Shown piece by piece: positions 1-6,254 of a stretch of 7,121 nt of DNA (positions within the stretch are counted from its first letter, which is position 1; each line of letters starts with the position of its first letter). The notes beneath the pieces were generated by a model that made no database searches, was not told where the DNA came from, and saw only the letters and a program-made list of their open reading frames with translations. Source of the stretch: an uncultured Collinsella sp. (GTDB lineage Bacteria > Actinomycetota > Coriobacteriia > Coriobacteriales > Coriobacteriaceae). Both the position numbers and the translations under genes were made by a program. The stretch covers positions 1 to 7,121 of the forward strand of contig CABUVF010000110.1 in the NCBI GenBank assembly GCA_902494945.1. Direction: 5' to 3'.

Positions 1-537
1 AAGGCGCTAGCGACCACCGGTACCACCATGCTCATCGTCTCATTTGCGCTCGGTTCGCTCATCGGCGAGGCCATCAACTTGGAGGCCGCCATCGAGAACC
101 TTGGCGAATGGCTCAAGCGCAAGACTGGCAGTGAGGGCGATAACAAGTTCACCAACGCTTTTGTCTCGACTTCACTCACCGTGTGCATCGGCGCCATGGC
201 CATTGTGGGATCGATCCAGGACGGCCTGCTCGGCGACTGGTCAACGCTTGCCCTCAAGGGCGCACTGGACTGCATCATCGTCTGCACCATGACGGCCTCG
301 CTTGGCCGCGGCTGCATCTTCTCCGCCCTGCCCGTCGCCGTGTTCCAGGGGACGATCACGTTGTTTGCCGGCGCGCTCTCCCCCATCATGACCACAGCTG
401 CCCTCAACAGCCTTTCGCTCGTAGGTTCCATGCTCATCTTCTGTGTCGGCGTCAACCTCATCCGTCCTCAGACCTTCCGCACGGCCAATATGCTTCCCTC
501 CGTCGTCATCGCCGTCATCTACGCCCTCCTGTTCTAA
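1..537 (+). CDS. DUF554 family integral membrane protein (YqgA/YdfK-like), 5' partial
   Basis: The frame is open from base 1 and ends at TAA 535-537, giving 178 visible residues. DUF554 proteins are usually about 225-240 residues, so roughly the first 50 are outside the window, and the ATG at 28 is an internal methionine, not the start. Family-like blocks are visible: a glycine-rich SLIGEAINLE segment (residues 19-28), IGAMAIVGSIQDGL (63-76), FSALPVAVFQGTITLFAG (107-124) and the closing NMLPSVVIAVIYALLF (163-178). About five hydrophobic stretches fit a polytopic inner-membrane protein: 10-25, 53-72, 88-125 (probably two) and 163-178, with another near 138-154. The linker at 36-50 is charged and probably cytoplasmic. 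The family is widespread and its function is not established; a transport role is only a guess. It is probably a neighbour of, not a part of, the downstream unit, which has its own candidate promoter. Confidence 0.88.
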   Translation, partial: KALATTGTTMLIVSFALGSLIGEAINLEAAIENLGEWLKRKTGSEGDNKFTNAFVSTSLTVCIGAMAIVGSIQDGLLGDWSTLALKGALDCIIVCTMTASLGRGCIFSALPVAVFQGTITLFAGALSPIMTTAALNSLSLVGSMLIFCVGVNLIRPQTFRTANMLPSVVIAVIYALLF

Positions 538-558
538 ATCTATCAACGCATCGGTATC

Positions 559-588
559 TCGAACATCTGTTTGATGCTGTGCTATGAT
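559..588 (+). promoter_or_regulatory. Candidate extended -10 promoter for the three-gene unit
   Basis: TATGAT at 583-588 is a 5/6 match to the -10 consensus. It is preceded by TG at 580-581 with one base between, the extended -10 arrangement. The -35 position is poor: TCGAAC at 559-564 with 18-bp spacing matches 3 of 6. Extended -10 promoters tolerate weak -35 boxes. Transcription would start near 594-597, leaving a short leader of about 30 bases before the GTG at 625. No clear terminator for the upstream membrane-protein gene is seen in this gap, so read-through is also possible. Confidence 0.4.
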
Positions 589-611
589 ATGAGGTCACCG
601 TAGCTGCGTTC

Positions 612-620
612 GAGAGGAGG
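612..620 (+). promoter_or_regulatory. Strong Shine-Dalgarno that fixes the GTG start at 625
   Basis: GAGAGGAGG lies 4 bases before the GTG at 625-627. The identical 9-mer precedes the helicase ATG at 3784, also with 4 bases of spacing. The match supports the non-ATG start of the first gene and suggests the two genes share a translation-initiation style. Confidence 0.7.
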
Positions 621-624
621 AGCG

Positions 625-2370
625 GTGGCCGACCAGGACATCAAGATGCTCATCGAGCGCATTATGGCCGAGGCCCGGACCCATCAGTCCGCCCGCTTCT
701 CAAACGAAACCTACGCAGACGAGCCGATTCTCAAGACCGGTCGTCAGATGCAGAACTTCCTCCCCGACCAGTACCGCAAGATGCGCGAGATATCACGCTG
801 GCAAGATGATCCCAAAGGCGGCGCGGGACGTTGGCTATCGGAGGCGGAGCTCTTTTACCGCCAAGGCCTGCTGATGGCCGACTTCGAGGACGATTGCCCC
901 TACAACGGCACCTTTAAGTCGTACTTTCCCACCTACAATGCCATGAGCGATCGACAGTTGCGCGGCTACTTTACCTGGCGTGCCCAAGTGCGCCGCGGAA
1001 CCGTCGAGGAAACGTCTACGTCCTTTGCCTTTCTGTATCTCTATGAGCTGATTTGCGGCATTGGCGTAGATAATCCACTCGATGGTTTTAACAAGATCAA
1101 GGCTTTTTGGGATGTCTATCGCGCCTTCGAGCCCGGCATCGACCGGTTTGCGCGCGTGTGGCTGCAAGATTACGCCGTGTTCCATGGGCTCGACCCCAAG
1201 CTGCTTCGCGACTCTAAAACCGTCATATTCGATAACGCCCTTATCGAGCTGCGGCGCGCGGCACGAGACCTTGTACCCGCGCCGACGGCGTCGGACCAGG
1301 CCCCCAAACGTCGCAAGGCCTCCGAGCCCACGCTTCCCCTTCCGCCCGACGAGGCACGCGAGGAGCGACTCATGGCCGCCATCAACGCCCTCTCCACGTA
1401 CAACCTCAATAACTCAAGGCTCAATCGCAGTCACCATCGCGATCTGCGCCACGTGGCATGCGCCGTGTATGTCCGCATGGCGAGCTACTATGACACGCAC
1501 CGAAAGACCGGTATCGTGGCGAGCTTGTTTGGGGAGGAGACGGCCATGCCCTACACCATGTTTGCCTCGGCCGTGTTCTTTGCGCCCGAGCGCCACGAAG
1601 ACTGCGAATATCGTCTGGACCCCATTCACATCTACCGCTGCCAAAATGGCTTTTGGGAATGCATACGCATCCACGGCAGCAGACAAAAGAGCAGCAAGCT
1701 TGGCGAGATGATGCGCGCCTGCGACCAACGCCTGTGCCTGGCCCTGGACCCCGCCCATCCTCTAAAGGAAGAGAAGGTCCCCAAATATATGGCCAAGATC
1801 ATCGATGACGAGATCGTGGCATGGCTTTCGTGGGATGCCGCGCACCAGCCCGTCAAGATCGATATCGACCTGAGCCAGCTGGGGCACATTCGGAGCGCCG
1901 CCGCACAAACGCGCGAGGCGCTTTTGATCGACGAGGAGCGCGAGGACGGCACGCTTGCGGATGCCGAGGTGGCAGTTGCCGAACGACGGGAAGCCGAGCC
2001 CGTGGCCGACACGATCGCCGAACCAGTCGCGACGACTATGCAGCAGGACGAGGCTAGCGTGCCGACCATCTCCACCGAGCAGTTTGGCGTCGTAGCCCCG
2101 CTCCTCGCGCCAACGCCCGCGCCCGCCGACACCGCGTCCGCACTCGATCCCGCCGCAGACGCCTATCTTCGAGCACTACTCGAGCAAAACGCAGCACAGA
2201 CGGCATCGGCGGTGGAACAGTCGGGCAAGAGTGAGGACATGCTCGTCGATAGCATCAACGAAGCGCTCTTTGACCTGGTGGGCGACACCGTTATTGAATT
2301 TGGCTCAGCAGGACCGCAAATTATCGAGGACTACGAAGCAGACGTGAGAGGATACTTAGACCATGAGTGA
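625..2370 (+). CDS. TerB-N/TerB-C domain protein (tellurite-resistance-associated domain architecture)
   Basis: This 581-residue protein starts at GTG 625. Residues about 60-200 look like TerB-N: RWLSEAELFYRQG (69-81), FPTYNAMSDRQLRGYFTWR (101-119), FLYLYELICGIGVDNP (136-151), then helices ending near LDPKL (189-193). A basic, proline-rich linker follows (218-245). Residues 270-405 form a middle region with SLFGEETAMPYTMFASAVFF (300-319) and YRCQNGFWECIRI (337-349), typical of TerB-N proteins as I recall them. A TerB-C-like region begins near KIDIDLSQLGHIRSAA (411-426) and finishes with SINEALFDLVGDTVIEF (543-559) and IIEDYEADV (567-575). It is interrupted by a low-complexity acidic/Ala/Pro stretch (437-505), probably disordered. 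No signal peptide or membrane segment is seen, so it is likely cytoplasmic. TerB-N and TerB-C domains occur in Ter-linked stress and DNA-processing contexts; the biochemical role is unknown. Its stop overlaps the next gene, implying translational coupling with the ATPase. Confidence 0.85.
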   Translation: MADQDIKMLIERIMAEARTHQSARFSNETYADEPILKTGRQMQNFLPDQYRKMREISRWQDDPKGGAGRWLSEAELFYRQGLLMADFEDDCPYNGTFKSYFPTYNAMSDRQLRGYFTWRAQVRRGTVEETSTSFAFLYLYELICGIGVDNPLDGFNKIKAFWDVYRAFEPGIDRFARVWLQDYAVFHGLDPKLLRDSKTVIFDNALIELRRAARDLVPAPTASDQAPKRRKASEPTLPLPPDEAREERLMAAINALSTYNLNNSRLNRSHHRDLRHVACAVYVRMASYYDTHRKTGIVASLFGEETAMPYTMFASAVFFAPERHEDCEYRLDPIHIYRCQNGFWECIRIHGSRQKSSKLGEMMRACDQRLCLALDPAHPLKEEKVPKYMAKIIDDEIVAWLSWDAAHQPVKIDIDLSQLGHIRSAAAQTREALLIDEEREDGTLADAEVAVAERREAEPVADTIAEPVATTMQQDEASVPTISTEQFGVVAPLLAPTPAPADTASALDPAADAYLRALLEQNAAQTASAVEQSGKSEDMLVDSINEALFDLVGDTVIEFGSAGPQIIEDYEADVRGYLDHE

Positions 2371-3667
2371 TACCGCATCCGCAGCACCCCGTGTGCCCAA
2401 GCGCGTCGCCGCCGTCATTCTCAACTCGCTCAAGGGCGGCGTTGTCCCGCGCATTGGCCTTCCCTACATCACCGTAGGACGCGAGGTCGAGATCCGCGCC
2501 CTGCTCACCGACCTAAGTCTCATCGCCGACGGCGGCGCAAGCTTCCGTTTCCTAGTCGGTCGCTACGGCGCCGGCAAGAGCTTTTTGCTCCAAACCATCC
2601 GAACGCATGCCATGGGCGAGGGCTTCGTGGTCGCCGATGCCGACCTTTCCCCCGAGCGCCGCCTACAGGGCGGCCAGGGCCAGGGCCTCGCCACCTATCG
2701 CGAGCTCATCCGCAACATATCGACCAAGACGCGCCCCGAGGGCGGTGCGCTCAACCTTATCCTGGATCGCTGGGTCGCCTCGTGTGCCGACGTCGACGAG
2801 TCTGCCGTCAATGCCCAACTGGCCCCGATCGAGGAGATGGTCCACGGCTTCGACTTCACCCGCATGCTCCGCCGCTATCGCACGGCCGTATCCGAGGGCG
2901 ACGAAGAGGCCATGAGCCGCGTGACCAAATGGATCCGCGGCGAATACCGCACCAAGAGCGAGGCTCGCGCCGAACTGGGGTCCTCAACCATCATCAGCGA
3001 CGACGACTGGTACGACTACGTTAAGCTCATTGCGCGCTTTTTGGTCTGCAGCGGCTACAAGGGCATGCTGGTGCTCATCGACGAGCTCGTGAATCTGTAC
3101 AAGATTCCCAACGCGATCACGCGCCAATATAACTACGAGAAGATCCTGACCATGTACAACGACACGCTCCAGGGCAAAGCGCAGTACCTGGGCGTGATCA
3201 TGGGCGGCACGCCGACCTCTATCGAGGACCGCCGCCGCGGCGTCTTTTCCTACGAGGCCCTTCGGAGCCGTCTCGCTCAGGGCCGTTTTGCGCGCGACGA
3301 TCTCAAAGACATGCTCGCGCCCATCATCCGCCTGCAGCCGCTCACCTACGAGGAGCTGCTGGTGCTCATCGAAAAGCTCATGCAAATTCACGCCGGCTAC
3401 TTTGGCTGGACGCCCACGCTTACCGAGAACGACTTGGTGGACTTCCTCAAGATTGAGTTTGGCCGCGTGGGGGCCGACACGCATCTGACGCCCCGCGAGG
3501 TCATCCGCGACTTTATCGAACTGCTCGATATCCTGTGTCAAAACCCAGATGCTAACGTGGCCGAGTTACTGCAAAGCGTCGGTGGCGACGCGCTGGCGCT
3601 GGCAGCCGCAACAGACGACACCGGCGCCGCAGGCGGTGACCGCAACTTCGCCGAGTTCACCATCTAA
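2363..3667 (+). CDS. BrxD-like P-loop ATPase (DUF2791, BREX system ATP-binding protein family)
   Basis: This 434-residue protein begins at ATG 2363, inside the end of the TerB gene (ATGAGTGA, 8-bp overlap). A modest SD-like GAGAGG at 2346-2351 lies 11 bases upstream. Walker A is GRYGAGKS (residues 66-73, K72/S73), after the FRFLV strand. Walker B is MLVLIDEL (235-242, D240/E241). A sensor-like strand and loop, GVIMGGTPTSIEDRRRG (277-293), follows. The C-terminal half contains LQPLTYEELLVLIEKL (324-339) and LTPREVIRDFIELL (375-388), suggesting a helical or winged-helix lid. The ending FAEFTI looks natural for the family, so the protein appears complete. DUF2791/BrxD ATPases are known from type 2 BREX and from loci with a partner helicase. 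The substrate is unknown; NTP-driven regulation or loading of the downstream helicase is an inference. The stop codon touches a palindromic repeat. Confidence 0.88.
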   Translation: MSDTASAAPRVPKRVAAVILNSLKGGVVPRIGLPYITVGREVEIRALLTDLSLIADGGASFRFLVGRYGAGKSFLLQTIRTHAMGEGFVVADADLSPERRLQGGQGQGLATYRELIRNISTKTRPEGGALNLILDRWVASCADVDESAVNAQLAPIEEMVHGFDFTRMLRRYRTAVSEGDEEAMSRVTKWIRGEYRTKSEARAELGSSTIISDDDWYDYVKLIARFLVCSGYKGMLVLIDELVNLYKIPNAITRQYNYEKILTMYNDTLQGKAQYLGVIMGGTPTSIEDRRRGVFSYEALRSRLAQGRFARDDLKDMLAPIIRLQPLTYEELLVLIEKLMQIHAGYFGWTPTLTENDLVDFLKIEFGRVGADTHLTPREVIRDFIELLDILCQNPDANVAELLQSVGGDALALAAATDDTGAAGGDRNFAEFTI

Positions 3668-3702
3668 CCTGCCAAAAAGGGACAGGTTTATTTTGGTAGG
3701 TT
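3666..3702. repeat. REP-like palindromic repeat between ATPase and helicase genes
   Basis: AACCTGCCAAAA (3666-3677) and TTTTGGTAGGTT (3691-3702) form a 12-position inverted repeat with one mismatch (a G-U pair in RNA) around a 13-base centre. The centre itself contains CAGGTT (3683-3688), which can pair instead with AACCTG at 3666-3671. The core GGGACAGGTTTATTTTGG resembles short palindromes that I recall as scattered in Coriobacteriia genomes and near REP-associated (Y1-type) transposases elsewhere; this was not checked. Its left end shares two bases with the TAA of the ATPase gene. No transposase lies in the window, so it would be a non-autonomous copy. Confidence 0.55.
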
Positions 3703-3724
3703 TTATCTGGGCAAACGTTGAGAC

Positions 3725-3746
3725 GGCAATGCAGCAAACCATTGCC
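3725..3746. other. 7-bp perfect hairpin in the leader of the helicase gene
   Basis: GGCAATG (3725-3731) and CATTGCC (3740-3746) are perfect reverse complements around an 8-base loop. The octamer CGTTGAGA occurs on both sides (3716-3723 and 3752-3759). The hairpin lies 25 bases before the Shine-Dalgarno of the helicase and has no T-run, so it is not a terminator. It could be an mRNA-stability or processing element, a regulator site, or the remains of an insertion. No function can be assigned. Confidence 0.4.
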
Positions 3747-3770
3747 AGCCCCGTTGAGAGGTTCGCATTT

Positions 3771-3779
3771 GAGAGGAGG
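3771..3779 (+). promoter_or_regulatory. Strong Shine-Dalgarno that fixes the helicase start at 3784
   Basis: GAGAGGAGG (followed by T, extending the anti-SD match) stands 4 bases before ATG 3784. The longer in-frame alternative from TTG 3718 has no such site and would translate the hairpin region. Confidence 0.75.
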
Positions 3780-3783
3780 TCCC

Positions 3784-6228
3784 ATGAACGCCTTTGACCG
3801 ATATGCTCCGTTTATCCAAGACTTCATCTACTCCCACGATTGGGAGAGTCTGCGCTCCATCCAGGTTGCAGCGGCGGACGCCATCTTCAACACGCAAGAC
3901 AATGTGCTCCTGACGGCATCCACGGCATCTGGCAAAACCGAGGCGGCCTTCTTTCCCATCCTGACCGAGTTTTGGGAGAACCCGCCCGCGAGCGTGGGTG
4001 CCCTCTACATTGGCCCCCTCAAAGCGCTCATCAACGACCAGTTCGTTCGCCTCAACGATCTGTGCGAAGAGGCCGATATCCCCGTCTGGCACTGGCACGG
4101 CGATGTCTCGCAGTCGCACAAGGCAAAGCTCATCAAAAAGCCGAGCGGTATCCTGCAGATTACGCCCGAATCACTCGAGGCACTCCTGATCCACAAGCAC
4201 ATGGCAATCCCGCGTATGTTCTGTGACCTACGCTACGTGGTCATCGATGAGGTCCACTCGCTCATGCGCGGCGACCGTGGCGGGCAGACGCTCTGCCTTA
4301 TCGAACGCCTCTCGCGCATGGCGGGCGTGCAGCCCCGCCGCATTGGCCTTTCGGCCACCATCGGGGACCCGGAACGCACAGGTGCCTTCCTGTCGCAGGG
4401 GACGGGACGCGACTGCGTCATCCCCCGCTTTGAGGAGCCGCGCCGCGTGTGGCGCATCTCCATGGAGCACTTCTACAACTCGGGTCCCCAGGCGCAGCAG
4501 CGAGGATTCACAGGCACAGGTCCGCAGGAAGCTGAGGTGCTCGCTTGCGAGCGCATTGAGGCGGCACCGCCCGCGGCACTGCCCGTCAGCACCCAAGACA
4601 TACGTCATAGCGGACAACTCACGCAGGAGGAACGCCGCCAACGTCGCGAGCAGGCACGGGGCAAGGCTGCGCCCAAGGAGCGCCGCACTTCCTCAGCCCC
4701 CGAGGGCGAAGTCGACATCCCGCAGGCAACCGAACAGGCACTGCTCAACCCCACCGACACCGCACCCGACAACGCCGACCCCGGCATGGGCTACATCTTT
4801 GAGCATACCCGCGGCCGCAAGTGCCTGGTCTTTGCCAACTCGCGCGAGGAGGCAGAGGCCGTGTGCTCCATGTTGCGCAGCTACTGCGAGAGCCTGCACG
4901 AGCCAGACCGCTTTCTCATCCATCACGGCAACCTTTCGGCATCGCTGCGCGAGACGGCCGAGGAGCTCATGCGCGACGAAGAGCAGGCGCAGACGACCGT
5001 CACCACCTCCACGCTGGAGCTCGGCATTGATATCGGTCGCCTGGAGCGCGCGTTCCAGATTGACGCGCCGTTTACCGTCAGCTCCTTTTTGCAGCGCATG
5101 GGGCGCACAGGCCGTCGCGACCTTCCGCCCGAGATGTGGTTTGTCATGCGCGAGGAAGAACCCGAGCCGCGCACGATGATGCCCGAAACGATACCCTGGA
5201 AGCTCCTGCAGGGCATCGCACTCGTACAACTCTATCGCGAGGAAAAGTGGGTCGAGCCGCCCGAGCTCGATCGACTCCCCTACAGCCTGCTCTACCACCA
5301 GACCATGTCGACGCTCGCCAGCACCGGCGAGCTCACGCCGGCCGAACTTGCCCAGCGCGTGCTCACGCTCAGCTATTTCCACCGCGTCTCGGCCGATGAC
5401 TATCGCGTACTGCTGCGCCACCTCATCAAGATCGACCACATCCAGGTCACCGAGGGCGGTGGGCTCATCGTGGGTCTCGCGGGCGAGCGCATCATTAACA
5501 ACTTTAAGTTCTACGCTGTGTTCCAGGAAAACGAGGAGTTCACCGTTCGCAGCGAGTCGGCCGAGTTGGGCACGATCGTCAATCCGCCACCGCCCGGTGA
5601 GCGCATCGCCATAGCCGGGCACTGCTGGATAGTCGAGGAAGTGGACTGGAAGCGACACACCGTCTTTGCCACGCAAGTCAAAGGTCGTGTGCCGGCATAC
5701 TTTGGCGACTGCCCCGGCGACATTAACACGCATGTACTCGAGCGCATGCGCAAGGCGCTCAACGAGCACGCGGCATATCCGTACCTCATGGGCAACGCAC
5801 GGGCACGCCTTGCACAGGCTCGTCATACCGCCGAGATTTCGGGTGCGGGGACCAAACCGCTCATCAACCTGGGTGGCGACACCTGGGTGCTCTTCCCCTG
5901 GTTGGGCAGCTACGCCTTTCTGGCGCTCGAACGTATGCTCAAGATTAAGTGTGCCGCGGAGCTGGGCCTTCGCGGGCTCGATCCGTCGCGTCCATACTTT
6001 TTGCAGTTTAAGATGAAGGCCGACGAGGAGACGTTCTTTGAGGTGCTCGCCGCCGAGGCCGAAAAGGACTTCGGCCCCATCGAGCTCGTCTATCCCGGCG
6101 AGGTGCCCTATTTTGATCGCTACGACGAGTACGTTCCCGAGGAGCTCGTGCGCAAAGGCTTCGGCGAAGGCGTGCTCGACATCGAGGGCATGAAGCAGCG
6201 CGTCCTCAGCTGGCGCGACCGCGCCTAA
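3784..6228 (+). CDS. Lhr/BrxHI-like superfamily 2 DEVH-box helicase
   Basis: This 814-residue protein starts at ATG 3784, chosen for the Shine-Dalgarno just upstream. All SF2 motifs are present and intact: motif I ASTASGKT (45-52, K51), Ia GPLKALINDQ (77-86), Ib TPESLEALL (127-135), II DEVH (155-158), III SAT (190-192), IV KCLVFANSREEAE (346-358), V TSTLELGIDIGRL (408-420) and VI QRMGRTGRR (437-445). A Q/R/A/P-rich, probably disordered segment of about 100 residues (235-335) separates the two RecA lobes. After them come a winged-helix-like region (about 490-570; YSLLYHQTMSTLASTGELT) and a beta-rich Lhr-C-like region (about 575-645) with GERIAIAGHCWIVEEVDW. The expected activity is ATP-dependent unwinding or translocation on DNA or DNA-RNA hybrids, in the cytoplasm. 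Pairing with a BrxD-like ATPase matches BrxHI of type 2 BREX. No nuclease motif was recognised in the tail. Confidence 0.88.
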   Translation: MNAFDRYAPFIQDFIYSHDWESLRSIQVAAADAIFNTQDNVLLTASTASGKTEAAFFPILTEFWENPPASVGALYIGPLKALINDQFVRLNDLCEEADIPVWHWHGDVSQSHKAKLIKKPSGILQITPESLEALLIHKHMAIPRMFCDLRYVVIDEVHSLMRGDRGGQTLCLIERLSRMAGVQPRRIGLSATIGDPERTGAFLSQGTGRDCVIPRFEEPRRVWRISMEHFYNSGPQAQQRGFTGTGPQEAEVLACERIEAAPPAALPVSTQDIRHSGQLTQEERRQRREQARGKAAPKERRTSSAPEGEVDIPQATEQALLNPTDTAPDNADPGMGYIFEHTRGRKCLVFANSREEAEAVCSMLRSYCESLHEPDRFLIHHGNLSASLRETAEELMRDEEQAQTTVTTSTLELGIDIGRLERAFQIDAPFTVSSFLQRMGRTGRRDLPPEMWFVMREEEPEPRTMMPETIPWKLLQGIALVQLYREEKWVEPPELDRLPYSLLYHQTMSTLASTGELTPAELAQRVLTLSYFHRVSADDYRVLLRHLIKIDHIQVTEGGGLIVGLAGERIINNFKFYAVFQENEEFTVRSESAELGTIVNPPPPGERIAIAGHCWIVEEVDWKRHTVFATQVKGRVPAYFGDCPGDINTHVLERMRKALNEHAAYPYLMGNARARLAQARHTAEISGAGTKPLINLGGDTWVLFPWLGSYAFLALERMLKIKCAAELGLRGLDPSRPYFLQFKMKADEETFFEVLAAEAEKDFGPIELVYPGEVPYFDRYDEYVPEELVRKGFGEGVLDIEGMKQRVLSWRDRA

Positions 6229-6241
6229 GACCGGTCTTTTT
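6212..6241 (+). terminator. Weak terminator-like structure after the helicase gene
   Basis: The last helicase codons contain GGCGCG/CGCGCC (6212-6217 and 6220-6225), a short GC hairpin. Directly after the stop codon, AAGACCGGTCTT (6227-6238) is a perfect 12-bp palindrome running into T5 (6237-6241). As RNA it can form only a 4-bp stem with a CCGG loop, so intrinsic termination is plausible but weak. It lies between convergent genes, where a terminator is expected. Confidence 0.35.
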
Positions 6242-6254
6242 GGGACGGGGAGAC

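Noticed and set aside
28..30. ATG 28 as start of the DUF554 gene
   Set aside because: The frame is open from base 1, no Shine-Dalgarno precedes the ATG, and the protein would lack the usual N-terminal segment of the family.
571..576. TTGATG as a -35 box for the TATGAT at 583
   Set aside because: Only 6 bases separate them; a -35 element needs about 16-18.
3718..3783. N-terminal extension of the helicase from TTG 3718
   Set aside because: No ribosome binding site precedes it, it would translate the hairpin and the Shine-Dalgarno, and the extra residues (MRRQCSKPLPAPLRG...) do not look like a helicase N-terminus.
6233..6247. Possible second copy of the GGGACAGG-type repeat after the helicase (TTTTTGGGACGGGG)
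   Set aside because: The shared string is only GGGAC with a partial flank, and there is no inverted-repeat partner, so it is too short to call a repeat copy.
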